A stretch of 64,000 nucleotides of DNA from Flammeovirgaceae bacterium UBA5008 (GCA_002398365.1 DGYK01000013.1:22913-86912), one strand, 5' to 3'. Counted from the first letter of the stretch, positions 1-10,317 are shown. Numbers and translations are program-made. Notes: a model not told the origin generated them from the sequence alone.

Positions 1-364
1 GTTTATCCGAATGCTCCGCATAGTGAACACATAGACGCATTTGATCTTCCACACAGGGATCAATCCAAGCCCCCACCTGCCGCTCCAGTCGGTCGATCAG
101 TTTAGCCGGGTCTTTTCCTTTGAGCTCTTCAATCGAATAGAAACCCAATGAAATCAGATCTTGCGCAAACCGGACACCAATAGATGGAATGATTTGAAAT
201 TCGGAGAGCGCCCGCAGTTCCATCGCGCGTATTTTCGAGATGCCTAACATAGCTTGCAGATCTTTCACTGCATGGTGATGAATGTCACTCAGTTTGATCT
301 TGTTCGCCCGCAGCTTTCTTTTCTCGGTGATTAAAATATCCAAACGATTCGTTGCACTATTCAT
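1..364 (-). CDS. Cdd1-like helix-hairpin-helix protein (3' end cut by window edge)
   Basis: About 121 codons are visible, from the ATG at 364 to the window edge; the stop lies outside. The protein starts MNSATNRLDILITEKRKLR and carries a helix-hairpin-helix-like stretch (LQAMLGISKIRAMELRALS, then IIPSIGVRFAQDLISLGF). It runs out in a segment containing DPCVEDQMRLCVHYAEH, which I recognise from the Cdd1/pathogenicity-locus family (established family knowledge, matched by eye). Such proteins are small and of unknown function; a nucleic-acid-binding role is only inferred from the HhH motif. The start codon lies inside the last codons of the upstream VOC gene (8 bp overlap), so the two are probably co-translated. 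Only the extreme C terminus should be missing. Confidence 0.72.
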   Translation of the reverse strand, partial: MNSATNRLDILITEKRKLRANKIKLSDIHHHAVKDLQAMLGISKIRAMELRALSEFQIIPSIGVRFAQDLISLGFYSIEELKGKDPAKLIDRLERQVGAWIDPCVEDQMRLCVHYAEHSDK

Positions 365-737
365 CTTCTGCAAATGTAAGCATGTAATGGTTATTGTCTT
401 GAATTGAAAACTCGGTAGCGCCATAAAATGTTTTCTCGAGTCCTTGTAACACGGTCACCGTGTCTTTTATCTTCTCAAAGAATGCGCGGATATTTTTCAT
501 TTTGATGTAGAGCAGCAACGAGCCGCCCTTGCTTCGGTTAATCAGTGGCAACGTATTTTCGATGCTGGCAAATGTTTGAAACATAAAGGTTACACTTCCG
601 CAGGTCATCATCACAAAGATCGGATTCTTTTCTTCCGGCACCGTGGCTATTACAGTGAATCCGAGCATTTCATAAAATGCTTTTGTAGCGTGAATGTCTT
701 CGACAAAAATGTTGGGTGAAACGGTTTCCATGTTCAT
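357..737 (-). CDS. VOC-family (glyoxalase/bleomycin-resistance fold) protein
   Basis: A 126-residue single VOC module. The N-terminal beta-alpha unit (PNIFVEDIHATKAFYEMLGF) and the C-terminal strand pair (ATEFSIQDNNHYMLTFAEDE) are the usual hallmarks of the vicinal-oxygen-chelate superfamily. The metal-binding His normally near the N terminus is not evident, so the substrate and even catalytic activity cannot be predicted. The length is typical for a half-domain that dimerises. The ATG at 737 is used; a second ATG at 731 is possible. A TAnnTTTG box 26 bp upstream supports a promoter here. The 3' end overlaps the next gene by 8 bp. Confidence 0.8.
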   Translation of the reverse strand: MNMETVSPNIFVEDIHATKAFYEMLGFTVIATVPEEKNPIFVMMTCGSVTFMFQTFASIENTLPLINRSKGGSLLLYIKMKNIRAFFEKIKDTVTVLQGLEKTFYGATEFSIQDNNHYMLTFAEDE

Positions 738-762
738 TAGTTGGTTAGTTGAGTTTACTCAC

Positions 763-770
763 CAAAAGTA
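763..770 (-). promoter_or_regulatory. candidate Bacteroidota -7 box for the VOC/Cdd1 gene pair
   Basis: The minus strand reads TACTTTTG, matching the Bacteroidota sigma-ABfr -7 consensus TAnnTTTG, 26 bp upstream of the ATG at 737. A TTTG that could be the -33 element lies 25 bp further upstream, a slightly long spacer. The rest of 738-960 shows no gene and no convincing terminator. Confidence 0.4.
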
Positions 771-960
771 ATGAATGGAAGGCATCGGAAATGTGCAAAA
801 CTTGCGAAGTTGAAGATAGCTTCCGAGTGGCTGAAAGTTGTTAGGCCAAACGCATGTGCCCCTATTTTAGATAGAACAGACTTAACAGAGCTTTGGCGCG
901 GCTTGATTTCAACAAGTTAAAAAGGCTAACCTAAGGTAAAAAAACTCTACTCCATCTTGA

Positions 961-3900
961 TTATTTCACCAATACAATCCGCACATCCTTTTGCTGGTAA
1001 TCAGTTGCAATCTTGGCGATAAATACACCGGCCGGATAATTGGAGATGTCCAATTCAAAATCGTAAGCTTGCCGATCTGTTTTTGTGCTTCTGGCAATTT
1101 CTAAACCATCCAACGTATAAAGAAATAGTGCCACGGTTTGTGCTTCATAGAGTTCTACATGAATCTGCGCTAAGCCGGAAGTTGGATTGGGATGTGTACT
1201 CACCAGTTTGATTCCCTGGTTCCCGAGTTTCACCCTACCGCCTATTTTACCTTTGTCTTCCTGTTTATAATAGATAATCTTCTTAACCATTTGGTCCATA
1301 CATTCTTTATAATAGGCTAGCAAATGAACCGAATACTCCCCTTCTTTTCCTGCTTTTACCAGAGGCTGATCTTCTATTTGACCCATGGTCGTCAACCCGC
1401 TGGATAGCGTCCACTTCACCGAGTCGGGTTTGGGAAAACAAACTTCTGTCAATAAGAGCGTATCACCTACTATCAATTCGCTGGCTCCTAAAAAATTTGC
1501 TTTAAAGGCAGTGGCCGATTTCGATACCTTCACCTGATCGGTGGCGGTACATCCCGTAGCGCTCTCCACCGTTAATGAATACAGGCCAGCTTCTGAAATT
1601 GGTACCGTTTTTTGATTACTGAAAAACGTTGCGTCTTTGGTCCACACATAGTTGGCTTGGTTGCTTCCGGCATCCAGATTTAGCGACTGTTGATGACACA
1701 GCGTAACATCCGGACCCAATTCAACCATCAGAGGCGGAGCTTCCTCCAACGTGATGGATCGAACAACACTGCAAGTATGCGCATCGGTTACTTTGACTTG
1801 ATAGGTTCCTGCGCACAGATTAGTAATACTCGATGTACTCTGAGTTACGGGCCCACTCCACTCATATTGATACGGTGGTGTACCTCCGTATCCGCTTACG
1901 GTTAACAGCCCATCACACGCAGCTGTACAACTGGGCATTTTCAATGTGGTTACATCTATTTGCAATGATTCAGGAGCTGCCAGATTAAAGGTGAATAATG
2001 CGGAACATCCAGTGGCAGCAGTAACCTTCACCGTATGTTCACCGCGACAAAGTTGCGTTGCTTTTCCTCCGGTCGCCAGTTCTCCATTGAGCCAATTATA
2101 TGAATACGGGCCAACACTATTGGTAGCTTGTATCTCTAATACACCATCACAACTTTCATAGCACAACGGAGTGCTGGAGTTCATGAACTTATATTTGATT
2201 TCATCCGGTGAACTGATCTCTGCAGCCACGATGCCTTTACAATCCTTGCTATCCGTAGCTGTTGCATAATACGTTCCGCGCTTCAGATTATTCGCTTGCG
2301 GTGTTTGTTGGCCATTGGTCCAGCTATACGAATATCCACCGGAACCACCCGTAGCCAATACAGTAGCGTTACCATCTTCTGAATCAAAGCAAGACGCATC
2401 TAGCAAATTAACAATGGAAGCAACCGGCCCATCTTGATCACTAATAAAAACCGTCACAAACTGTTGACAGCTCTTGGCGTCTGTAATTTGAACTTGATAT
2501 AATCCGGATAATAAGTTATTCACAGTGGATTGATTAGCCACCATCTCACCTGCTTGGTTTTTCCATTGGTAAAGATAGGGATTGGTACCTCCCTGAGCCG
2601 TAACCGTAGCAGAGCCTGTAGCCATTCCGCAGTTTGATTGAATGACATTACTGATCAATGCTTGTAATGGCAATGGTTGGGTTATGGAGTGAGTAAACGA
2701 ATAAATACATCCATTTGCATCCCGTATGGATATCAGATAGGTAGCAGCTACCAGTTGATTAAAGGAAGGCGATGACTGAAATGAAAAACCGCCATCCTTC
2801 GAATATTGATACGGAGCCGTGCCACCTACTGCTTTTAATTCTAGAAAACCATCCGATCCATCATAGCAACTTACATTTGCCTGATTCATTATTGATGCCG
2901 TTAGTTGAGAAGGTTCCAGAATAGTGGAAGAATTGATTGCTAAACAGCCCATGGCATCGCGAACAGACAGCGAATAAAATTGCGGGCTGAGCATGTCATA
3001 TAAATGGGTTTGTGTATAAGCCCCACCTTGAAAAGAGTATTGGTAAGGTGCGTAGCCACCGACTCCCTGCAGTGTCACTTTTCCATTCGCAAAGCCAAAA
3101 CAACTTACATCTTTTTTGGTCACTTGAAGTAGCAATGCTTCGTCCGGTTCGACAACCGAAAGAGTCGATGAAACTTCGCATCCTTTTGCATCGCGAACCA
3201 CGATCGTATAATCGGCTGCCATCAAATCATGGATTTCCGGAGCGATGTCTGCTCGTCCGGTCCATTGATACGAATAGGGTAATGTTCCACCTGAAGCGGT
3301 TACCACAATTTTTCCATTCGACTCTCCTTTGCATTTCACATTCGTAATTGAATGGGTCAATGCTAGAGGAGCATCGGGTTGGCTCAGTGTTGTGCTCAGG
3401 TTTCGCACACAACCATACTGATCTTTCACATAGATTGATTTTATTCCTGCCGCTAAAGAAGATAAGACAGAAGAGGACTGATAGTTTATTCCATCCGCTG
3501 AATAGAGATAGGGCAAAACCCCTCCGGTTGCAATAACTTCTACCCTACCTGTGTTTGCGCCAAAACAACTTACATCCATTTTTGAAACTAAATGAATGGC
3601 TAATGCAGGTGGCTCCGTAACAATAGAATTTAAAGAAAATAGACAACCATTCGCATCTTTAACTACGACTAGGTGATTGCCCGGTGGCAGATTTGTAAAT
3701 TCGGATGAAAGCTGAAACGTTGTTCCTCCGTCTTTTGAATATTGATAGGGTTTCGTTCCACCGGATCCAGTGATAGTTACTTTGCCATTTAATTCGCCAT
3801 TACACTGAACAGGTGTTGCAACGGCTGTAGCTGTTAAAACTGCACTTGGCTGTGTGATCGTCACGGCAGTCTGCCTTATACAATTCACTTGATCAATTAC

Positions 3901-6900
3901 CTGAAATGTGTAGGTACCCGAATTCAAATCACTAAGTTGATTAGTAGTTTCCATGCGGTTAATCCATGCATACTGATATGGAGCCACACCACCTTTTGCG
4001 TCTATCTGAATAGAACCATTATTTTGCCCAAAACAAAGTATATCCGACTTTGTAATAGTCAACTTTAATTCAGGATTTGGGTTATCGATCCATTCTATTC
4101 GTTCAGCCGTACAAAGGTTTTTATCACGAAGGGTAACAATATGACTACCTCCAAACAAGTTGGCGAATTGAGTAGAAGGCTGATAAGAACCATTATCTAT
4201 TTTAAATTGATAAGGCAATAACCCTCCGGAAGCAGTTACTTCAAGCGTTCCTGTGTTCTCCCCAAAGCATTTAATAAAATTCTTATTGACAAGTGAAAGC
4301 AGAATGGGAGGCGGTGCTGATAACGTTACTTGGTCACTAAAAATACAGCCTCGCTGATCTTTGACTTGAATGGAGTGTGTGCCCGCTGTCAACCCAGATT
4401 GGGCGTTGCTGTTGGTAAACGCTCCACCATCAATAGAATAAAGATAGCTGTTAATAAACGGGGCACCGTTACCCCCAGATGCCGAAATGGTGATCTGTCC
4501 GTCAGAACTGTTACTGCATGAAACATGATAGCCTGAATACTCTGAAAATGTATAAGAAGCAGTTAGGCTTGCAGAAGGTTGGGTAATCTGGATCGTTGAA
4601 GCATAATTAGCTGAACATCCTTGTTCATCCAGCGCACGAACTTTGTAAGCTCCGGCACCTAATTGTGTTGTAGGTAATAAGTTCGAATAAGTATTTCCTT
4701 CATCGGCAGAATATTGGTAAATGTAATTTCCCCATCCCCCACTAGCCATGGGCGTAATACTTCCGTCATTGGCATTCAAACAAGTTACATGTGTAAACGA
4801 TACATTCTGCAACTGCAACAGAGGCGGATCAGTTAATGTTACCACGGAAGAAATACGCGAGCAATTCTTGGCATCACTAAGAACTCGCAGTCGATATTGT
4901 GCTGGAAACAATTTATCAATCACAAGTGACTGACCCCCGGCAAACGTATAGTTGATCCAACCATTTCCCTCGTTGAATTGCCATTGCAGCGAATAGTTGC
5001 CATTACCGCCAGTTACAACTGCGGCTATTTTTCCATTCTCATCACCGCGGCATTTGATTGGAGTGATTGTAAAAGCAAATGAAATATCATCCGGTTCCTG
5101 AATGATGATATTGGTAATAGTGAATACATCGGGACATGCATTAGCATTGGTAAGTTCTGCTGTATAGTTTCCTTTCTTCAAAAGTTTAAAATCAGGATTA
5201 CTACCTCCATTAATTATTTCAGCTGTGGATGTGTTGATCAATTTGAAAGAATAACTTCCACTACCGCCACTGGGTTGTAACTGAATGCGACCATCGTTTG
5301 CGTCAAAACAAGTGATAGGTGTCGCCAGATAAGTCATGACAAGCGGTGTGGCTGGAGTGAGATTAAAAGTACCCGACAAGTAACCGGGGCATGAAGGTCT
5401 GGCCGCATCGGTTACTTCAATTTGGTAAGCACCACCGGGCAAGTCACCGATGAACCAACTTTTTAAATTCGAGTTGAGATTTGTTCGAATGGGTATACCT
5501 CCCTGAAGTAATCGATAATTATAAACGTTTGAGCCACCCGCAACAGATGAGACAGTAACTACGCCATTGGGTACAGACAAACAAGTAGGATTGACAAATG
5601 AAAATGCACCCGTAACGCGCGTGGGTTGGGTAACGGTTATCGGGGTTGCTAACTTCACCGGAGCCACACATCCATCGTCTGCTTGAATGGTATAAGTTTC
5701 GGCCGGCAAATTTCTAAACTCTTTACTGGCTAAATCAAAAGAACCCAGAGAAGGAGATATTGTATAGGATACAGCAGCTGAATTATTCCCACCTGAAGAA
5801 CTTACCTGGATGACCCCATCATTAAACCCTTCGCACGAAACGTGTTGTAAGATGGAAGCATTCAATGTGCGGGGCGAATAGGTGTTAATAATGATTGGTG
5901 CGGCAGAGGTAATCAAATTTGTATACGAAGTTTCACAAGCGATGGAAGCATAACTCAAGCCAACCGTATACGTACCTGTCGGTAAATTAGCAACTGATAC
6001 TGTGGCTGGCATAGTGCCTGAATAGGTACTAAAGTAGCCAGGAGCATTGGGACCATCCTCAGTTCGATAAGCAATTACTCTGAAATTATTGATGGGTGCA
6101 GTTATTCCCGAAACAGTAATGACACCGGTAGAGGAATTGGTGCAACTAGGGGTAACATTTATCGCGTTAGCTTTTGGAGTAATGGGTGCAATGTCAATTG
6201 GTTTTACATCACTATAAATACTGGAAAGCGAACCGGCTGTTGCTTTTACCCGAATACTAATCACAGCGGTGGTGTTCAACGATTGAATGCCTTGCAAAGC
6301 TGTTGAAAGAAAAGAAAAATTACCTTGATTGGCATCACCTAAATTAGTTGTAGCCAAATGCCGCCAGACTGGAACTTGAATAGTGATGGTCGGTGGTACA
6401 TCACAACAAGGAGCTGTTGAAAATGGTTGATCATTCGCACCATTCTTATTTACCGCTTTTTGAAATGGGCCACCACCTCCTGAACAGGCTGGATCGTCAC
6501 CGCAGTAATCTGGATTTGGTATTATTACATCTTGTGTCTCTCCATTAAATAAATACTCCCACACCAGATTTACTTTGGATGCAAACTCGGGTTTTAAAAA
6601 GCCATTGGGCACCTCAGGTGTTTTGATATAGTCTTTAGCTACTAATATAATTTCCTGATCAGCACAGATAAAGCCGCTAGAATACTCCGTGCCATTTACT
6701 TTTACATTAGGCAAATTAGGAACCGGAGGCGCATAGATTAACTCAAAATTCGCCTTATACCAATTCGTATTGCAACTTAGCTCTATTAGATTTGGTATTC
6801 CAGGCTCATAATCAGCTACAACTATTTCCCTTTGGTAATCACATTGAAGATCATCATCATCCGCTAAACCACAATGATCAAAACTGCATCTATCTCCACA

Positions 6901-7218
6901 ATCATCATCTTCCCAACCCTGCATGTAAAGTCGGATTTTCTCATCATTAGTTACGTTTACATTTGAAACAAGTGTTCTATTTATATTGTAAAACCAATTT
7001 GCCTCTCCATTAATTGCAATACAATCTAAAATACTTTTATGTGCTAAAACACGCCACCCAAATTCATCTTGATTACCGTCTCCATTGATACCGGCATAGA
7101 CATCTTTAACCTTAATTGTCACGTTACACTTTCCTGCATTGTTGACTTGACAAAAAGTTTCAATACAGATTAATGTAAAAAATATTAATAGAAAGGCATG
7201 AACCGGACCTAATTTCAT
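961..7218 (-). CDS. giant SprB-repeat surface adhesin with T9SS type A sorting domain
   Basis: A 2085-residue secreted protein. Residues 1-24 are a signal peptide (ending ETFCQ). Residues 25-170 form an Asp/Cys-rich domain with clusters such as DDDCGDRCSFDHCGLADDDD. From about 345 to 1880 I count 18 units of the SprB type, each about 80 residues, starting near a Cys (VSCFGANTG, IKCFGENTG, VTCLNANDG) and continuing to GG-xxPYxY and a LxxGxYxVxVxDxxGC end. The last 80 residues (HPNPTSGLAQIHVEL ... GVFIAKI ... VRIVLVK) are a T9SS type A C-terminal sorting domain. SprB of Flavobacterium is a mobile gliding adhesin with such repeats; here export by T9SS and attachment to the cell surface are inferred. 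It is the last gene of a three-gene operon, 4 bp after the FN3 gene. Cell contact or gliding adhesion is the likely job. Confidence 0.9.
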   Translation of the reverse strand: MKLGPVHAFLLIFFTLICIETFCQVNNAGKCNVTIKVKDVYAGINGDGNQDEFGWRVLAHKSILDCIAINGEANWFYNINRTLVSNVNVTNDEKIRLYMQGWEDDDCGDRCSFDHCGLADDDDLQCDYQREIVVADYEPGIPNLIELSCNTNWYKANFELIYAPPVPNLPNVKVNGTEYSSGFICADQEIILVAKDYIKTPEVPNGFLKPEFASKVNLVWEYLFNGETQDVIIPNPDYCGDDPACSGGGGPFQKAVNKNGANDQPFSTAPCCDVPPTITIQVPVWRHLATTNLGDANQGNFSFLSTALQGIQSLNTTAVISIRVKATAGSLSSIYSDVKPIDIAPITPKANAINVTPSCTNSSTGVITVSGITAPINNFRVIAYRTEDGPNAPGYFSTYSGTMPATVSVANLPTGTYTVGLSYASIACETSYTNLITSAAPIIINTYSPRTLNASILQHVSCEGFNDGVIQVSSSGGNNSAAVSYTISPSLGSFDLASKEFRNLPAETYTIQADDGCVAPVKLATPITVTQPTRVTGAFSFVNPTCLSVPNGVVTVSSVAGGSNVYNYRLLQGGIPIRTNLNSNLKSWFIGDLPGGAYQIEVTDAARPSCPGYLSGTFNLTPATPLVMTYLATPITCFDANDGRIQLQPSGGSGSYSFKLINTSTAEIINGGSNPDFKLLKKGNYTAELTNANACPDVFTITNIIIQEPDDISFAFTITPIKCRGDENGKIAAVVTGGNGNYSLQWQFNEGNGWINYTFAGGQSLVIDKLFPAQYRLRVLSDAKNCSRISSVVTLTDPPLLQLQNVSFTHVTCLNANDGSITPMASGGWGNYIYQYSADEGNTYSNLLPTTQLGAGAYKVRALDEQGCSANYASTIQITQPSASLTASYTFSEYSGYHVSCSNSSDGQITISASGGNGAPFINSYLYSIDGGAFTNSNAQSGLTAGTHSIQVKDQRGCIFSDQVTLSAPPPILLSLVNKNFIKCFGENTGTLEVTASGGLLPYQFKIDNGSYQPSTQFANLFGGSHIVTLRDKNLCTAERIEWIDNPNPELKLTITKSDILCFGQNNGSIQIDAKGGVAPYQYAWINRMETTNQLSDLNSGTYTFQVIDQVNCIRQTAVTITQPSAVLTATAVATPVQCNGELNGKVTITGSGGTKPYQYSKDGGTTFQLSSEFTNLPPGNHLVVVKDANGCLFSLNSIVTEPPALAIHLVSKMDVSCFGANTGRVEVIATGGVLPYLYSADGINYQSSSVLSSLAAGIKSIYVKDQYGCVRNLSTTLSQPDAPLALTHSITNVKCKGESNGKIVVTASGGTLPYSYQWTGRADIAPEIHDLMAADYTIVVRDAKGCEVSSTLSVVEPDEALLLQVTKKDVSCFGFANGKVTLQGVGGYAPYQYSFQGGAYTQTHLYDMLSPQFYSLSVRDAMGCLAINSSTILEPSQLTASIMNQANVSCYDGSDGFLELKAVGGTAPYQYSKDGGFSFQSSPSFNQLVAATYLISIRDANGCIYSFTHSITQPLPLQALISNVIQSNCGMATGSATVTAQGGTNPYLYQWKNQAGEMVANQSTVNNLLSGLYQVQITDAKSCQQFVTVFISDQDGPVASIVNLLDASCFDSEDGNATVLATGGSGGYSYSWTNGQQTPQANNLKRGTYYATATDSKDCKGIVAAEISSPDEIKYKFMNSSTPLCYESCDGVLEIQATNSVGPYSYNWLNGELATGGKATQLCRGEHTVKVTAATGCSALFTFNLAAPESLQIDVTTLKMPSCTAACDGLLTVSGYGGTPPYQYEWSGPVTQSTSSITNLCAGTYQVKVTDAHTCSVVRSITLEEAPPLMVELGPDVTLCHQQSLNLDAGSNQANYVWTKDATFFSNQKTVPISEAGLYSLTVESATGCTATDQVKVSKSATAFKANFLGASELIVGDTLLLTEVCFPKPDSVKWTLSSGLTTMGQIEDQPLVKAGKEGEYSVHLLAYYKECMDQMVKKIIYYKQEDKGKIGGRVKLGNQGIKLVSTHPNPTSGLAQIHVELYEAQTVALFLYTLDGLEIARSTKTDRQAYDFELDISNYPAGVFIAKIATDYQQKDVRIVLVK

Positions 7219-7222
7219 TTAC

Positions 7223-9292
7223 TTAATAATTTAAGGTTAACGACTGACTCATCTCACTCTCTGCTCCACCTTTGAAGACGGCTCTTAATTGATAGACATA
7301 CTTCGTATTTGCCCGAATCTCACGATCAATAAACTGAATTTTATCAGGTTCAATAAATTGGTACAACCGAATGGGGCTTTCACCTGCAGAGCGATACAAT
7401 TGAAATCCTTTTAATCCTTCCATCTTATAATTCCATTGCAGAATAATGCGTTTGCCTTCGCGATCTACTTTGGTAAGTATCTCCTGAATAGCAGGGCGAA
7501 CGCCATAATCCACACAAGTAACCACTGCTACAGAAGGCTTTGAAAACAACCCTGTGCTATCCTTGACAACCAATTGATATTTGTAACGCTTACCTAACTG
7601 AACCGCTCCATCCCGATAAGAAGTTGTATCCTTGGGTAGTTCTTTCAAAAGCATTCTGGCCGTGTCGCCCATATTGGAACGAAAAATTTGATAATTAGAA
7701 ATATCTTCACTACTACAAGGCTCCCAACGCAAATAAATAGCGGTCCCTTTTGACTCCGATAAAGTAAACGGACTCTGTGAAGGAGGAATAATATCCGGGC
7801 GCTCCAAGGCAAGCGGGGCAGAATAATCAGACAGATTGTATCGCAGGTCGGAAGCGATTACCTTATAAAATACTTTTCGTGTGAGTGTGTTCAAAGTCAC
7901 ACTATCTTCAAAGATAGGTTCCTTAATCACATCTTTTGTGATCTGTACAAATTCTTCATTCAAACTGTTGGCACGAAATACGCGATAGCCAATCAAATCA
8001 GTTTCTTTGTTTGGAGCCCACTGAATGGTGGCAATACCTTGTTTAGAAACAGAACCCTTCAATTGCATGGGAGCAGATGGAGGTGTATTGTCTTCCAACT
8101 GCACCATGTAGGGAAATGAAGTGGTCGTTTTTCCATCTTTGCCGAAAGCCCGTACCACGTAATAGTTAATGGGGCCCGGGGTTTTATCGATAAACGAATT
8201 TGTTCCGACTTCAATTATTTTGGTGTTTAGGTCTATAAAAGGCCCTTTCGTTGAAGCGGCTCGCGCTATGGCAAACCCTTTGATATTCATTAAATTCTCC
8301 GCTGGGTATTTCCATTCAATATAAGCGGTGCCGTTGCGTTCTTCGGCAATAGTTACTACCGCAATTACACCGTTGGCAGAGCCGAGCCCTACTCCTTTCA
8401 CTACTTCCGATGGCTGACCCATTTCGCCAAATGGAGTAACACCAACCACACGGTAGAAATAGACCTTATTATTCTGGGGTATAGAATCCAAATAGTATGA
8501 AACATGGCTATTGGCCGCATACGTAGGACGTGCCGAAGTAAAAGAAAGTTCGTCTGTTGGTTTAAATGTTTTTCCTTCGTCATCGCTCCGCTCCACGCGA
8601 TACGAAGAATAAATCGTTTCATGATACAAGGTATTCCACTGGATCATAACTGATTGGTCACCAAATTCGGCCTTCACCTCTTCTGGAGGAGGAAGCTCTA
8701 ATTTCTCTGATGGATCCACATAAACTGCTCCACTATCAATCGGGTAATTTTTGTTCTGTTGAAAAACAGTAATTCGATACAAGTACTTTTCATTTTTTCG
8801 AATGGAGCGATCTACTAAACGTAATCCCATGCAGGTTGCTGCAGACACTGATTGATCCGCTGTAAACAAAGCAAAACTCCATCGGTTATCGCGCTCGGCA
8901 CTTTGATTAGCAAACTGCATGGCATTGGTAGACGGATTGGTGAGCGTAAACGATTTTCCGTAGAGTGCTTGCGCAGCTATGGCAGCATATTTATCTTTCT
9001 TAGCTATATTCTCCCATTTTTCTAACGGCCATGGTTTAATTTGATTACCAATGATAACGCGTGTTTGATTAGCATCTTTGACCACTTCACCTTGCCGTAC
9101 AACCGTGTATCGCTTTACGACATATCCTACTTTATTGGCCATCTCCCACACTAATGCAGAGGTTGGACCCCAACGCAAAACAACTGAATCTTCTTTTGCT
9201 CTTGCGATTACTTTAATCCCAGGTGTTTGTGATTCACTCCGTAGTGTAATTAATAAACCAACTAACAAACTAATGGCTTTGTAATAATTCAT
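7223..9292 (-). CDS. secreted multi-domain fibronectin type III protein
   Basis: 689 residues with a signal peptide (MNYYKAISLLVGLLITLRSESQ). After an N-terminal domain of about 200 residues there are about five FN3-like beta-sandwich modules; typical starts are KAEFGDQSVMIQWNT, NGTAYIEWKYP, KQGIATIQWAPNKETDLIGY, KGTAIYLRWEPCSSEDISNY and GKRIILQWNYKMEGLKGF, each followed by a YRV/YQI-F-R strand. No sorting domain is visible at the C terminus, so it probably stays in the periplasm or on the outer membrane (inference). Its ATG overlaps the stop of the HEAT-repeat gene (ATGA), and its stop lies 4 bp before the SprB-repeat gene, so all three are translated as one unit. No enzymatic motif was seen; a scaffolding role beside the adhesin is the best guess. 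Confidence 0.82.
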   Translation of the reverse strand: MNYYKAISLLVGLLITLRSESQTPGIKVIARAKEDSVVLRWGPTSALVWEMANKVGYVVKRYTVVRQGEVVKDANQTRVIIGNQIKPWPLEKWENIAKKDKYAAIAAQALYGKSFTLTNPSTNAMQFANQSAERDNRWSFALFTADQSVSAATCMGLRLVDRSIRKNEKYLYRITVFQQNKNYPIDSGAVYVDPSEKLELPPPEEVKAEFGDQSVMIQWNTLYHETIYSSYRVERSDDEGKTFKPTDELSFTSARPTYAANSHVSYYLDSIPQNNKVYFYRVVGVTPFGEMGQPSEVVKGVGLGSANGVIAVVTIAEERNGTAYIEWKYPAENLMNIKGFAIARAASTKGPFIDLNTKIIEVGTNSFIDKTPGPINYYVVRAFGKDGKTTTSFPYMVQLEDNTPPSAPMQLKGSVSKQGIATIQWAPNKETDLIGYRVFRANSLNEEFVQITKDVIKEPIFEDSVTLNTLTRKVFYKVIASDLRYNLSDYSAPLALERPDIIPPSQSPFTLSESKGTAIYLRWEPCSSEDISNYQIFRSNMGDTARMLLKELPKDTTSYRDGAVQLGKRYKYQLVVKDSTGLFSKPSVAVVTCVDYGVRPAIQEILTKVDREGKRIILQWNYKMEGLKGFQLYRSAGESPIRLYQFIEPDKIQFIDREIRANTKYVYQLRAVFKGGAESEMSQSLTLNY

Positions 9293-10209
9293 ATTGAATC
9301 GTCCACTATTTTATAATCTGGATGGTTATCAAACCATTGTCTGGTTGATTGTAATGCCACTTTATAATCCGTTACCGATAGGTCTCCGCTTGGGTCCATT
9401 TTTAATGGAATGTTTTTAATGACCGGTGCCAATAATTCCATGATGCGGTACGCGCATGTTTGAGGTTGTGGATTCTCGGCATCTGCCGAATGACAGTCGG
9501 TTTCATCACTTCGCAATGCTTCAACTAAATACTGAATTGCCAACGGCTGGCGTGTATAAACCAAATCCGGAAATATTTCATAAACTACTTCATCGTTAGT
9601 TCCGAATGATCGAACGCGACCCAAAATATATTGCAAGGCCTCGGCATCTCCCAACCGACTGAGCGCAAGGTAGGCTGACCACTTCTCAGATCGATTCAAT
9701 TGCTTTTGTTCAACTTGAGATTGAATGACCCCTATTTGATCTTTCAAACCCACATAGCCGACTAATCTTAGCCACAGAGAATAGTGCATTGCTTTTTGTC
9801 GAACTATACTTCGGAGGGAATCGCGTGAGGCAGAAGAAAAATCATTGCGGTTAAATGCAGACAATTCTCTAACAACCAAACCTACCACACCAGAATCTGT
9901 ATGACGGCTTGATCGGATTAATTGATCCACCGCCCAAGATCGTTCTTCTTGTTTTTTACTTTTTTGGCCGATTCGAGCTAGGAAGAGATGCGCTTGATAA
10001 CGAACTTGTGGGATCGAATCATTTTGGTAAGCCACAATCGCTGACCATCCGATTCTATCTGATTGAAGAAGCTGAATCTCCTTCTCTAAACTGATGGCCT
10101 GATTTTTTCGTAAAGCGTTGAAATATTGCTCCACGTGATTTTGAGGGAAAGCCTTGGGTGAGCTCAGAACAAAAAATATTAATAAAGCAATTCGCAAAAT
10201 TTGATTCAT
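9289..10209 (-). CDS. secreted HEAT-repeat-like protein
   Basis: About 306 residues. The start is taken as ATG 10209, because the in-frame codon just before it (10212) is TTG. A signal peptide is clear (MNQILRIALLIFFVLSSPKAFPQ). The mature part is alpha-helical with repeated helix pairs, for example DSIPQVRYQAHLFLARIG, TDSGVVGLVVRELSAF, WSAYLALSRLGDAEALQYIL and RQPLAIQYLVEALRSDETDC, which resemble HEAT/PBS-lyase-type repeats. First gene of the operon with the FN3 protein and the SprB-repeat adhesin, overlapping the former by 4 bp. Function is unknown; a periplasmic protein-interaction scaffold is inferred. Confidence 0.72.
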   Translation of the reverse strand: MNQILRIALLIFFVLSSPKAFPQNHVEQYFNALRKNQAISLEKEIQLLQSDRIGWSAIVAYQNDSIPQVRYQAHLFLARIGQKSKKQEERSWAVDQLIRSSRHTDSGVVGLVVRELSAFNRNDFSSASRDSLRSIVRQKAMHYSLWLRLVGYVGLKDQIGVIQSQVEQKQLNRSEKWSAYLALSRLGDAEALQYILGRVRSFGTNDEVVYEIFPDLVYTRQPLAIQYLVEALRSDETDCHSADAENPQPQTCAYRIMELLAPVIKNIPLKMDPSGDLSVTDYKVALQSTRQWFDNHPDYKIVDDSI

Positions 10210-10259
10210 CAACTCATGACTTAACTATTGACTTATAGCAAACACTCTAACAACTCATT

Positions 10260-10297
10260 AAAACAAAAAAAGCTGTCGAGTAAACACCCGACAGCAG
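10260..10297 (-). terminator. Rho-independent terminator after the 197-residue barrel gene
   Basis: Inverted repeat GCTGTCG (10272-10278) / CGACAGC (10289-10295) with a 10-nt loop. On the minus strand the hairpin is followed by a T-rich tract (complement of 10260-10271). It sits 20 bp past the stop of the 10318-10911 gene and insulates the downstream HEAT-FN3-SprB operon from it. Confidence 0.85.
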
Positions 10298-10317
10298 TGG
10301 CAATTGTTATTCATGAA

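Noticed and set aside
930..960. Terminator after the SprB-repeat gene at AACCTAAGGT with T-runs
   Set aside because: The palindrome is only 8-9 bp without a loop; no stable hairpin.
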